Source of the DNA: Caldilineae bacterium
GTDB taxonomy: Bacteria; Chloroflexota; Anaerolineae; Epilineales; Epilineaceae
Assembly (NCBI GenBank): GCA_020634625.1
Contig: JACKBJ010000002.1
Span: forward strand, 124,001-188,000
Length of the DNA: 64,000 nt
Direction: 5' to 3'
Under the pieces are notes generated by a model, which did not search any database, had not been told where the DNA came from, and was given only the letters and a program-made list of their open reading frames with translations. Positions within the stretch are counted from its first letter, which is position 1; each line of letters opens with the position of its first letter. Positions 54,139 through 62,310 of this stretch are shown here, in pieces. The position numbers and the translations under genes are program-made.

Positions 54139-55934
54139 GCCGGCACCGCTCGAGCCCTTCGGCCCCGCCCGCCGCCCGCCGCCCGCTCGTCGTGCCGAGC
54201 CGGCCCCGCCGACCCGCCGCGGCCCTGCTCGCCGGCCTGCAGGGCGGCCTGGCCGCGCTGGCCCTGCTGGCCGGGCCAGCGCCGCCGGCGACCCGCGCCC
54301 AGCCGGGGGTCGAGCGCCTGAAGCTGGAGCTGCTGGCCGAGCACCCGCACGACCCGCTGGCGCATACCCAAGGCCTGCTGTTCCACGATGGCCGGCTCTA
54401 CGAGAGCGAGGGCAAGGACTACGCGCCCTTCGGCGCCGGCCAGCCCGACTACCGCTCCTCGCTGCGTCAGGTCGACCCGAGCAGCGGCGAGGTCCTGCGC
54501 CGGGTCGACCGCAGCGACTACTGGGCCGAGGGCCTGGCACGGGTCGACAGGCGCCTGGTGCAGATCAGCTACCTGGCGCGCCGGGCCACCTTCTACGACC
54601 TCGACAGCTTCGCGGAGCTGGCTGGGGTCGACTACGAGGTCGAGGAGGGCTGGGGCCTCTGCCACGACGCGCCCCGTGATCGCCTGCTGATGAGCGACGG
54701 CTCGAGCCGGCTCTACCTGCGCGACCCGCGGAGCTTCGCGCCGCTCGGCAGCCTGACGGTGACCCTGGCGGGTCGCCCGCTGGCCAAGCTCAACGAGCTG
54801 GAGTGCGTCGGCGACCGCGTCTACGCCAACCTCTTCCCCGACATCGGGCGCCCCGACCTCTACGACACCATCGCGCGCATCGATGCCCGGACCGGGGTCG
54901 TCGACGGGCTGATCGACGCCGGCGGCCTGCTGAGCGCCGCCGAGATGGCCGAGTTCGGCGTGGCCGAGCTCAACGGCATCGCGGCCGATCCGGAGCGCCA
55001 GGTCTTCTACCTCACCGGCAAGCTCTGGCCCAAGCTCTTCGAGGTGCGCCTGGTGCCCGACGATTCGCGCGGGACGGTCACGCCCGAGCTCTCGCCCTCG
55101 CCGGAGCCCAGCGCCAGCCCCTCGAGCGGCCCCAGCGCCACGCCGACGGCCGCGCCCACCCGGCCCCCGGCGCCGCCCGAACGGCTGCGCGTGCAGGTGC
55201 TCGAGCGCCTGCCCCACGATTCGACCATCTACACCCAGGGCCTGCTGCTCCACGAAGGCATCCTCTACGAGACCTCGGGTCACCCGTCGGCGGCCACCGG
55301 CGGCCCGGTGCGGCTCTCCGCGCTGCGGGCGCTGGTGCCCGAGACGGGCGAGCAGCTGCGCATCACCGAGCTCGACGACCGCTATTACGGCGAAGGCCTG
55401 GCCTTGCTGGCCGACCGGCTCTTCTGGATCACCTGGCAGGACGGCCTGGCCTTCGAGTTCGATCGCGACAGCTTCGAGCGCCTGGAGGTGCACAGCTATG
55501 CCGGCGAGGGCTGGGGCCTCTGCTCGGACGGCCACGACTTGTTCATGAGCGACGGCTCGGCCCGCATCACCCGCCGCGATCCCGAGGACTTCAGCGTCCT
55601 GGGTCAGGTCGAGGTGCGCGACATGGGCCAGCCGGTAGCCCGGCTCAACGAGCTCGAATGCGTGGACGACCAGGTCTACGCCAACGTCTGGAAGACCGAC
55701 GAGATCCTGCGCATCGACCGCCGCAGCGGCAACGTGCTGGCTCGGATCGACGCCAGCGGCCTTCGGCCGGCCAGCGCCACCAACCGCGAGGCCGTGCTCA
55801 ACGGCATCGCCTGGGATGCGGCCAGCCAGACCTTCCTGATCACCGGCAAGTGGTGGGACCTGATGTACCGCGTCCGCTTCGTGCCCGCGTCCGCCGCGCC
55901 GATCTATCTGCCGCTGCTGCGGCAGGGTGGCTGA
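54135..55934 (+). CDS. Two-domain glutaminyl-peptide cyclotransferase-like secreted protein
   Basis: The 599-residue protein has an N-terminal basic and hydrophobic export signal (about 25-55) and two cyclotransferase-like propellers (about 60-305 and 345-585) joined by a Ser/Pro/Thr-rich linker (about 315-345). Domain 1 has HTQGLLFHDGRLYESEG, EGWGLC and LNELECVGDRVYANLFPD. Domain 2 has YTQGLLLHEGILYETSG, EGWGLC and VYANVWKTDEI. The usual ESTG motif varies in both. The C-terminus is IYLPLLRQGG. It overlaps the preceding single-domain gene and is followed after 5 bases by the AhpD-like gene. Confidence 0.88.
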   Translation: MSRHRSSPSAPPAARRPLVVPSRPRRPAAALLAGLQGGLAALALLAGPAPPATRAQPGVERLKLELLAEHPHDPLAHTQGLLFHDGRLYESEGKDYAPFGAGQPDYRSSLRQVDPSSGEVLRRVDRSDYWAEGLARVDRRLVQISYLARRATFYDLDSFAELAGVDYEVEEGWGLCHDAPRDRLLMSDGSSRLYLRDPRSFAPLGSLTVTLAGRPLAKLNELECVGDRVYANLFPDIGRPDLYDTIARIDARTGVVDGLIDAGGLLSAAEMAEFGVAELNGIAADPERQVFYLTGKLWPKLFEVRLVPDDSRGTVTPELSPSPEPSASPSSGPSATPTAAPTRPPAPPERLRVQVLERLPHDSTIYTQGLLLHEGILYETSGHPSAATGGPVRLSALRALVPETGEQLRITELDDRYYGEGLALLADRLFWITWQDGLAFEFDRDSFERLEVHSYAGEGWGLCSDGHDLFMSDGSARITRRDPEDFSVLGQVEVRDMGQPVARLNELECVDDQVYANVWKTDEILRIDRRSGNVLARIDASGLRPASATNREAVLNGIAWDAASQTFLITGKWWDLMYRVRFVPASAAPIYLPLLRQGG

Positions 55935-55939
55935 GCCGC

Positions 55940-56560
55940 ATGGCCTGGATCGAGACCGTTCCACCGCGTGACGCGACCGGACGCTTGGGGCGCATCTACG
56001 CCCAGGCCATCGCCCGGGCCGGGAAGGTCTTCCAGATCCTGCAGATCCAGAGCCCGAACCCGGCCGTGCTCCAGGGCAGCATGCAGCTCTACACCGCCAG
56101 CATGATGGGCGCGTCGCCCCTCTCGCGGGCCGAACGCGAGGCGCTGGCCACCACCGTCAGCCGCCTCAACGCCTGCCACTACTGAACCCAGGCCCATGCG
56201 GCGGACTTCCGGTCGGAGGTCGAGGCGGAGATCGCTGCCGGCACCTGGCCCGGCCCCGGCGACGTCGGGGCGATGGTCGACGCCTTGATCCACGACGATG
56301 CGCGCGTCGCCTGGTCGCCCCGTCTGCGCGCCCTGCTCGACTATGCCGCGACGCTGACGCGCCGCCCCGCCAGCGTCGATTCCGCCGATCTCGACGCGCT
56401 GCGCGCCCAGGGCCTCGGCGACCGCGCCATCCACGACGCGGCCCAGGTCATCGCCTACTTCAACTACATCAACCGCGTCGCCGACGGCCTGGGCGTCGAT
56501 CTCGAGCCGGACATGCCGCCTCGGCCGCTGCATTCCCAGGTCGCGCCGCAGGAGCCCTAG
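55940..56560 (+). CDS. AhpD-like peroxidase-related protein with in-frame TGA at the second redox Cys: candidate selenoprotein
   Basis: Read through TGA 56183-56185 (codon 82), the frame gives a continuous 206-residue protein of the uncharacterised peroxidase-related AhpD/CMD family. The motif is E67, C79-H-Y-TGA82, H86. The spacings E-12-C-3-C-4-H are exactly those of AhpD's E, Cys, Cys, His active site, with TGA in place of the second Cys. The region after the TGA (AYFNYINRVADGLGVDLE and others) is well-formed with no frameshift. A hairpin with a GGUC loop lies 25 bases after the TGA, as in bacterial SECIS elements. The alternative is a Cys-to-stop mutation or sequencing error. Sec genes are not in the window. 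Confidence 0.8.
56204..56221 (+). promoter_or_regulatory. Candidate bacterial SECIS hairpin
   Basis: GACUUCC (56204-56210) pairs with GGAGGUC (56215-56221), seven pairs including one G-U, around a GGUC loop (56211-56214). The loop starts 25 bases after the TGA, within the 16-37-base range of known bacterial elements, and has G in its first two positions. Confidence 0.6.
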
Positions 56561-56562
56561 CC

Positions 56563-57423
56563 ATGAGCCGCGCCGATGGTCTTGCCTCAGCCGAGCCATT
56601 CCGCATCTCGCCGATCCGCGCCGGCCTGGGCGCCCGCATCGAGGGCCTCGACCTTTCGGCCCCGCTGGATGAGACGACCTTCGAGGCCATCCGGCGCGCC
56701 TTCTTCGAGCACCACATTCTGGCCATTCCCGGCCAGGACATCTCCGCCGCCGACCTGGTTCGCTTCAGCAAGCGCTTCGGTGAGCTCGAGCCGCACCTGC
56801 TCGACCAGTTCCACCATCCCGACTTTCCCGAGATCCTGATGCTCTCCACCGTGGTCGAGGACGGTCGGCCGCTGGGCTTCGCCACCCCGCCCGACCCGGC
56901 CTTCCACTCCGACCTCTCCTACCGACCCCTACCCAGCCGCGTCACCCTCCTCTACGCGCTGGAGGTGCCGACCGACGGTAGCGGCGACACCCGCTTCATC
57001 GACACCGTGGCGGCCTACGAGGCCCTGCCTGCCGAGATCCAGAGATCGATCGGCCATCTCCGGGCGGTCCACAACTACGCCTACCGCTACGGCGACCGTC
57101 TGACGCCCGAGCAGTTGGCCAGGACCGAGGATGTCGTGCACCCCGTCGTGCGCCGCATCCCCGAGACGGGCCAGCGGTCGCTCTTCGTGAACCCCAGCTT
57201 CACCGGGCGCATCGAGGATCTGCCGGAGCGGGCCAGCCAGAACCTCCTAAGCCAACTCTTCGAGCATTGCGAGCAGGAGCGTTTCGGTCTGACCTACGCC
57301 TGGACCGCCGGCGACCTCGTCTTCTGGGACAACGCGGCCACGATGCACGCCGCGACGGCGCTGCCGGAGGGGGCGCGGCGAACCTTGATGCGGACGACGG
57401 TGATCGGAGAGGTTCCGATCTGA
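56563..57423 (+). CDS. TauD/TfdA-family Fe(II)/2-oxoglutarate dioxygenase
   Basis: The 286-residue enzyme couples 2-oxoglutarate decarboxylation to oxidation of a substrate. The iron ligands are H115 and D117 (FHSDLSY) and H262 (DNAATMHAA); R272/R273 is the likely 2-oxoglutarate-binding arginine. The N-terminal GARIEGLDLSAPL is typical. The substrate is unknown (sulfonates, aryloxy acids and others are used by relatives). The ATG is two bases past the AhpD-like stop, so both are probably made together. Confidence 0.9.
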   Translation: MSRADGLASAEPFRISPIRAGLGARIEGLDLSAPLDETTFEAIRRAFFEHHILAIPGQDISAADLVRFSKRFGELEPHLLDQFHHPDFPEILMLSTVVEDGRPLGFATPPDPAFHSDLSYRPLPSRVTLLYALEVPTDGSGDTRFIDTVAAYEALPAEIQRSIGHLRAVHNYAYRYGDRLTPEQLARTEDVVHPVVRRIPETGQRSLFVNPSFTGRIEDLPERASQNLLSQLFEHCEQERFGLTYAWTAGDLVFWDNAATMHAATALPEGARRTLMRTTVIGEVPI

Positions 57424-57440
57424 GAGCCTGTCCGAGCAGA

Positions 57441-57470
57441 GACCTCGGTGGGCAAGCGCGTATCGAGGTC
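57441..57470 (+). terminator. Possible terminator after the dioxygenase gene
   Basis: A 7-bp stem GACCTCG/CGAGGTC (57441-57447 with 57464-57470) with a 16-base loop, followed by GTCTGTGTCC. The match to an intrinsic terminator is weak. Confidence 0.35.
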
Positions 57471-57808
57471 GTCTGTGTCCGACTACGTGAACACAGTCGC
57501 CTGGAAGCGTCCGGTTCTGGTGGCCGAGCTCGGGTGACTCCGCCTGCGAGCCTATCTCGCCGGCAGCCCGATATGAAGTTCCCCGGTGGACTCGTGCTGA
57601 CAGGCGATCCGGCCTGGCCGTGGAGGAAGGCTTGCGGTAAGCAGCGCCCTGCCGTCTCCGAAGCGGGTTGTCCGAAGTCTTCCAGCCCTACCGGTCTCTA
57701 CTTTCCGTCGAAAGACGACAGGGGCACCCGCTTGGACACCCCTGTTCATTCACGTTCATTCACGTTCAGCGCACGCTCGCGCCCGAGGCCAGCCGACGTG
57801 GACGGAGG
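57471..57808. other. 338-base gap past metK with hairpin and short direct repeats
   Basis: A hairpin ACAGGGG/CCCCTGT (57718-57724 with 57739-57745) followed on the minus strand by CGTCTTTC could end the metK operon. GTTCATTCAC is repeated twice in tandem (57744-57763) and partly a third time. Nothing else is seen. Confidence 0.45.
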
Positions 57809-59032
57809 CTAGGACTCCACCACCGCCATCGCCGCCTCGCGTAGCGCAGCTGCCCGGTCGGTCCGCTCCCAGGGCAGGTCCAGGTCGTCGCGGCCGAAGT
57901 GCCCGTAGGCCGCCGTCTGGCGGAAGATCGGCCGGCGCAGCTTCAGGTCGCGGATGATGGCGCCCGGCCGCAGGTCGAAGTGCGCCTGCACCAGCTCGCG
58001 GATGCGCTCGGGGTCGATCGTCTCGGTGCCGAAGGTGTCGATGTTCAGCGAGAGCGGCTCGGCCACGCCGATGGCGTAGGCCAGCTGGATCTCGACCCGC
58101 GTGCAGAGCCCGGCCGCGACCAGGTTCTTGGCCACCCAGCGCGCCGCGTAGGCGCCCGAGCGGTCGACCTTGGTGGCGTCCTTGCCGCTGAAGGCCCCGC
58201 CGCCGTGGCTGGCCATGCCGCCATAGGTGTCGACGATGATCTTGCGGCCGGTCAGGCCGCAGTCGCCCTGAGGGCCGCCGATGACGAAGCGCCCGGTCGG
58301 GTTGGTCAGGATGCGCGTCTCGGCGTCCATCAGCTCGGCCGGCATGACCGGCTTGATCACGTGCTCGATCAGGTCGCGGCGAATCTGCTCCTGGCTCGCG
58401 TCCGGGTCGTGCTGGGTCGAGATGAGCACGGTCGTGACGCGCTTGGGCTTGCCGTAGGCGTACTCGACCGAGACCTGGCTCTTGCCGTCCGGGCGCAGGT
58501 ACTTCAGGGTCGAGTTCTTGCGCACGTAGGCCAGCCGGCGGGTCAGCTGGTGCGCCAGGTGGATCGGCAGCGGCATCAGCTCGTCGGTCTCGTCGCAGGC
58601 GAAGCCGATCATCATGCCCTGGTCGCCGGCGCCGATGGCCTCGACCTCGGCGTCGCTCATCGCGCCTTCCTTGTGCTCCAGCGCCTCGTCGACGCCCATC
58701 GCGATGTCGGCCGACTGCTTGTTGATGGCCGTGATCACGCCGCAGGTGTCGGCTGCGATGCCGTAGGCGGCGTCGGTATAGCCCGTGGCGCGGATGGCGT
58801 CGCGGATCACCTGCGGGTAGTCGACCGTCGCGCTGGTGGTGATCTCGCCGGTGACCAGGGCCAGGCCGGTGGTCACCACCGTCTCGCAGGCCACCCGGCC
58901 GCGCGGGTCCTGCTCCAGAATGGCGTCCAGGATGGCGTCCGAGATCTGGTCGCAGAGCTTGTCCGGGTGGCCCTCGGTCACCGATTCGCTGGTGAACAGG
59001 AATCGGGGCGAGGACATGAACGAGGTCGTCAT
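57809..59032 (-). CDS. metK: S-adenosylmethionine synthetase
   Basis: The 407-residue enzyme makes SAM from methionine and ATP. Signatures include FTSESVTEGHPDKLCDQISDAILD, GAGDQGMMIGFACDET (the ATP-binding hexapeptide region) and GGGAFSGKDATKVDRSGAY. The length is normal. AAGGAG lies about 8 bases before the ATG at 59032. It starts two bases after the kinase gene stop, in the SAM-I-controlled operon. Confidence 0.98.
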   Translation of the reverse strand: MTTSFMSSPRFLFTSESVTEGHPDKLCDQISDAILDAILEQDPRGRVACETVVTTGLALVTGEITTSATVDYPQVIRDAIRATGYTDAAYGIAADTCGVITAINKQSADIAMGVDEALEHKEGAMSDAEVEAIGAGDQGMMIGFACDETDELMPLPIHLAHQLTRRLAYVRKNSTLKYLRPDGKSQVSVEYAYGKPKRVTTVLISTQHDPDASQEQIRRDLIEHVIKPVMPAELMDAETRILTNPTGRFVIGGPQGDCGLTGRKIIVDTYGGMASHGGGAFSGKDATKVDRSGAYAARWVAKNLVAAGLCTRVEIQLAYAIGVAEPLSLNIDTFGTETIDPERIRELVQAHFDLRPGAIIRDLKLRRPIFRQTAAYGHFGRDDLDLPWERTDRAAALREAAMAVVES

Positions 59033-59034
59033 CG

Positions 59035-60042
59035 TCAGGCTCCTTGATGCCGGCCGGCATGGCGGCCATGCTGGTGCGCGCGGTTCAGGGCGTCCACGAG
59101 CGCGTCGGGGATGTCGCCGAAGTGCTCGGCATAGCGCTTGGTGAAGCTGGGGATGGTGTAGCGGTGGGCCTGGGTCCCCAGCGATTCCAGGGCGTAGGTG
59201 GCGGCCAGCGCGCCGGCGCGGCCGGCCACCGGCCAGGGCAGACCGTGCAGCAGCCCGAACATGATGCCCGAGCGGTAGGCGTCGCCGATGCCGGTGGGAT
59301 CGACCTGGCGCGTGGCGGGCACGGCCGGGATGACGTGCGTCTCACCGCCGGCGCGGATCACCGAGCCCTTCTCGCCGTGGGTGATCACCACCACGTCGGT
59401 CATGCCGACGATGGCATCCTCGGTCAGGCCGGTCTTCTCGTGCACCAGCTCGAACTCGTACTCGTTGGCCACGAAGCAGGTGCAGCCCTCGATGCCGGCC
59501 ACCAGCGCCTCGCCCGACAGCCGCACGATCTGCTGGCTGGGGTCGTAGACGTAGGGGATCTCGAGGTCCCGGCACTCCTGGACGTACTTGACCATCGCCT
59601 CGGGCGCGTTGGGCGCGATCACGGCCAGCTCGATCGAGGCCGCGTCGAGGTCGTGGAAGGACAGCTGCGTGGCCGAACCCATCGCGCCGACGTAGAAGCT
59701 GGCGATCTGGCGGTTCTTGCGGTCGGTCGAGACGAAGAAGCTCGAGGTGCTCTCGTCCGGCAGGACCCGGGTCAGGGACATGTCCACGCCGTGCTGCTCG
59801 AGGCGCTCGTGGTCGTAGGCGAAGTCGGCGCCGACGGTGGCCATGACGTGCGGGCATTCGCCGAGCAGGGCCAGGTTGTAGGCGATGTTGGCCGCGCAGC
59901 CGCCCGGCTCGCGACGCAGGCTGTCGACCAGGAAGCTGACCGAGAGCACGTCGATCTTGTCGGGCAGGATGTGCTCGCTGAAATCGCCCGGAAAGGACAT
60001 GATGTAGTCGTAGGCGACCGATCCGGTGATGATGATGCGCAT
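59035..60042 (-). CDS. PfkB-family sugar/nucleoside kinase, probably adenosine kinase
   Basis: The 335-residue kinase has the PfkB features GGCAANIAYNLALLG and DPTGIGDAYRSG; in the second the usual GAGD is GIGD, with the catalytic aspartate kept. Its place between mtnA and metK under a SAM riboswitch suggests it clears adenosine formed when S-adenosylhomocysteine is hydrolysed. That substrate is an inference from context. CAGGAG lies 8 bases before the ATG at 60042. Confidence 0.82.
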   Translation of the reverse strand: MRIIITGSVAYDYIMSFPGDFSEHILPDKIDVLSVSFLVDSLRREPGGCAANIAYNLALLGECPHVMATVGADFAYDHERLEQHGVDMSLTRVLPDESTSSFFVSTDRKNRQIASFYVGAMGSATQLSFHDLDAASIELAVIAPNAPEAMVKYVQECRDLEIPYVYDPSQQIVRLSGEALVAGIEGCTCFVANEYEFELVHEKTGLTEDAIVGMTDVVVITHGEKGSVIRAGGETHVIPAVPATRQVDPTGIGDAYRSGIMFGLLHGLPWPVAGRAGALAATYALESLGTQAHRYTIPSFTKRYAEHFGDIPDALVDALNRAHQHGRHAGRHQGA

Positions 60043-60066
60043 GGCGTTGCTCCTGGGTCGCTGGGG

Positions 60067-61152
60067 CTAGGACGCGGGCACCGGGCTGGCGGCGGCCTCG
60101 ACCGCCGCGCGCAGGCCGGCTTCGAAGGGTGGGCGCAGCACGCCTGCCTCGGTCACGATGGCGCTGATGTAGCGGGCCGGCGTCAGGTCGAAGGCCGGGT
60201 TGGCGGCCGTGACCCCGGCCGGCGGGATGCGCCGACCGGCGATCTCGGTGACCTCGGTCGGGTCGCGCAGCTCGATCGGGATTTCGGCGCCGCTGGGGCA
60301 GCCCAGGTCGATGGTCGAGCTCGGGGCGACGACGTACACCGGCACGCCGTTCTCGCGGGCGACCACGGCCAGCGGATAGGTGCCGACCTTGTTGGCCACG
60401 TCGCCGTTGGCCGCGATCCGATCGGCGCCGACCAGCACGGCGTCGACCTCGCCCCGCTGCAGATAGTAGCCGGCCGCTCCGTCGACGATCAGGGTCTGCG
60501 GCACGCCCAGCCGCGCCAGCTCCCAGGTGGTCAGCCGCGCGCCCTGCAAGCGCGGCCGCGTCTCGTCCACCAGGACCCGGATTCGCTTGCCCTGCTCGTG
60601 CGCGGCCCGGATCACGCCCAGGGCGGTGCCGTAGTCGACCGTGGCCAGCGCGCCGGTGTTGCAGTGGTGGATCACGGTGCAGCGCTCGGGCAGGAGCGCC
60701 GCGCCATGGGCGCCCATGCGCCGGTTGGTGGCCAGGTCCTCGTCGGCGATGCGCTCGGCCTCGGCCAGCGCCAGCGTGCGCAGGGCGGTCGGCTCGGTCT
60801 CGCCGGCCGCGATCTCGGCGTCGAGTCGACCGAGCACGCGGCGCAGGGCCCAGGCCAGGTTGGAGGCGGTCGGCCGGGCCGCCAGGAGCGTCTCGGCGTC
60901 GATGGCCAGATCGGCGCGCAGGCCGGCGGCCGTCGACGCCGTCGACCCCTGGGCACCGAGGGCCAGGCCGTAGGCCGCCGTGGCGCCGATGGCCGGGGCG
61001 CCGCGCACGGCCATGTCGCGGATGGCCTCGGCCAGACTGGCCACGTCGTCCAGGACCAGCGTCGACTCCCGCTCGGGGAGCAGGCGCTGGTCGATCATGC
61101 AGACGCGCGCGTCGCGCCAATAGACGGTTCGTGTCGGGCTCATCGCCTTCAT
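60067..61152 (-). CDS. mtnA: S-methyl-5-thioribose-1-phosphate isomerase
   Basis: The 361-residue enzyme of the methionine salvage pathway converts methylthioribose 1-phosphate to methylthioribulose 1-phosphate. It belongs to the eIF2B-like family: RGAPAIGATAAYGLALG, HHCNTGALATVDYGTALG (catalytic Cys near 160), DETRPRLQGARLT, GADRIAANGDVANKVGTY (catalytic Asp) and SSTIDLGCPSG. The ATG at 61152 is chosen (CAGG upstream); 61143 is a second option, and a TTG farther upstream lies inside the riboswitch terminator tail. It is the first gene of the operon. Confidence 0.96.
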   Translation of the reverse strand: MKAMSPTRTVYWRDARVCMIDQRLLPERESTLVLDDVASLAEAIRDMAVRGAPAIGATAAYGLALGAQGSTASTAAGLRADLAIDAETLLAARPTASNLAWALRRVLGRLDAEIAAGETEPTALRTLALAEAERIADEDLATNRRMGAHGAALLPERCTVIHHCNTGALATVDYGTALGVIRAAHEQGKRIRVLVDETRPRLQGARLTTWELARLGVPQTLIVDGAAGYYLQRGEVDAVLVGADRIAANGDVANKVGTYPLAVVARENGVPVYVVAPSSTIDLGCPSGAEIPIELRDPTEVTEIAGRRIPPAGVTAANPAFDLTPARYISAIVTEAGVLRPPFEAGLRAAVEAAASPVPAS

Positions 61153-61177
61153 CGCATGCCTGCCCTGCCGTGGCACC

Positions 61178-61216
61178 AAAAACAAACGACGTCTCGCCGC
61201 AGGCGCAGAGACGTCG
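61178..61216 (-). terminator. Expression-platform terminator of the SAM-I riboswitch
   Basis: A perfect 9-bp stem CGACGTCTC/GAGACGTCG (61187-61195 with 61208-61216) is followed on the minus strand by TTTGTTTTT (61178-61186). It would form when SAM is bound. Confidence 0.9.
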
Positions 61217-61223
61217 GGGAGAA

Positions 61224-61335
61224 CCTCTCATCTCTCGATCCGCGCTGTCGCGCGAGCCGGCGGACTTGGCACCGTGGCCTTGGCCTGGTTGCCGGGGTTT
61301 CGTCGGGCCGTTCCCTCCACCCCTCTCGATAAGAT
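61224..61335 (-). ncRNA. SAM-I (S-box) riboswitch upstream of mtnA - kinase - metK
   Basis: On the minus strand the conserved core reads in order: CTTATCGAGAGGGGTGGAGG, GAACGGCCCGACGAAACCCC, GGCAACC, GGTGCCAAGTCCG and closing GATGAGAGG. These are the P1 arms, the kink-turn GGAGGGA, the CCCGACGAAACC core and the GGTGCCAA strand of SAM-I. High SAM should favour the terminator at 61178-61216 and shut off the operon. Confidence 0.95.
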
Positions 61336-61360
61336 CACGGACTGTGAAATTGTCGGCCAG

Positions 61361-61388
61361 ATTGTACAACAGGCCCGCCGCCCGACAA
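61361..61388 (-). promoter_or_regulatory. Promoter of the SAM-I operon
   Basis: On the minus strand TTGTCG (61383-61388), a 16-base spacer and TACAAT (61361-61366) lie about 25 bases before the riboswitch 5' end. Confidence 0.65.
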
Positions 61389-61473
61389 AAAGCCGGGCTC
61401 GCCGCGCCCAGCGCGCGGGCCGACGCGGATGATTGTCGCAAGGCCGGGCCGGCTGTGCTAGCCTGGACGGGCG

Positions 61474-62310
61474 ATGGATCTCCTGGAACTCCTATCCGGC
61501 ACGATGGGCGAGGGCATGCGCAGCGATGGGCTGGGCTCGCTGCCCCAACGGCTCGTCCTGCTGGCGGGCCTGCTGCTGGCCGTCTGGATCGGCCGGCGCC
61601 TCTCCTGGCCTCTGGCCTGGCGCCTGGTGCGGCTGTCGCGCTACGCGCACCGCGCCCGGGCGCATCGGCCGGAGCGCCAGACCACGCTGCAGGGTCTGAT
61701 CGCCGACCTGATCGGCTTCGCGGTGCTGATCGTGGCCTTCATCGTCGGCGTGGTGCAGCTGGTCGGTGTCGACGTCGACACGGTCGTCTGGACGGTCGGC
61801 TTGCTCAGCGCCGGCTTCGGCCTGGGGGCGCGACCGATCATCAGCGACATCCTGGCCGGCATCAGCTACGTCTTCGAGGACGCCTTCTCGGTGGGCGAGA
61901 AGGTGCTCTTCGCCGAGGTCGAGGGCGTGATCGAGCAGGTCAACCTCCGCACGACCCACATCCGGGCGCCCTCGGGCGAGCTCTGCATCGTGCCCAACGG
62001 CGAGATCCGGGTGATGCGCAACTTCAGCCGCGGACGCTTCTCGACCGCCAACGTCACCCTGTCGGTGGCCAGCAGCGACCTCGGCCGCGCGCTCGAGATC
62101 CTCGAAGACCTCGGGCCCGCGGCGGCGGAGGCCTTGCCCGACCTGAACCTGCCCTGGCAGCTGATCAGCAAATCGGGCGAGCTGGGGACGCGGATGGAGC
62201 TGACCCTCCTGGCCCGCACCCGCTTCGGGACCGGCGCGGAGCTTCGACCCCGGCTGATGGCCCTGGTGCACGAGCGGTTGAGCGCGGCGGGGATCGATTT
62301 CGATGCCTGA
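61474..62310 (+). CDS. MscS-family small-conductance mechanosensitive channel
   Basis: The 278-residue protein has membrane helices at about 24-45, 70-95 and 103-130. The pore-lining-like third helix (TVGLLSAGFGLGARPIISDILAGISYVFED) is followed by FSVGEKV, a typical MscS beta-domain entry. The C-terminal cytoplasmic domain has IVPNGEIRVMRNFSRG. It releases solutes on osmotic down-shock. A TAGCCT -10-like box (61459-61464) lies 9 bases before the ATG, so the transcript may be nearly leaderless. Its stop overlaps the next gene in ATGCCTGA. Confidence 0.9.
   Translation: MDLLELLSGTMGEGMRSDGLGSLPQRLVLLAGLLLAVWIGRRLSWPLAWRLVRLSRYAHRARAHRPERQTTLQGLIADLIGFAVLIVAFIVGVVQLVGVDVDTVVWTVGLLSAGFGLGARPIISDILAGISYVFEDAFSVGEKVLFAEVEGVIEQVNLRTTHIRAPSGELCIVPNGEIRVMRNFSRGRFSTANVTLSVASSDLGRALEILEDLGPAAAEALPDLNLPWQLISKSGELGTRMELTLLARTRFGTGAELRPRLMALVHERLSAAGIDFDA

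Noticed and set aside
55940..56185. Reading the AhpD-like gene as an 81-residue protein or plain pseudogene
   Set aside because: The frame continues intact for 124 more codons with family motifs and a SECIS-like hairpin. A nonsense mutation cannot be excluded, but it is the less economical explanation of where the TGA falls.
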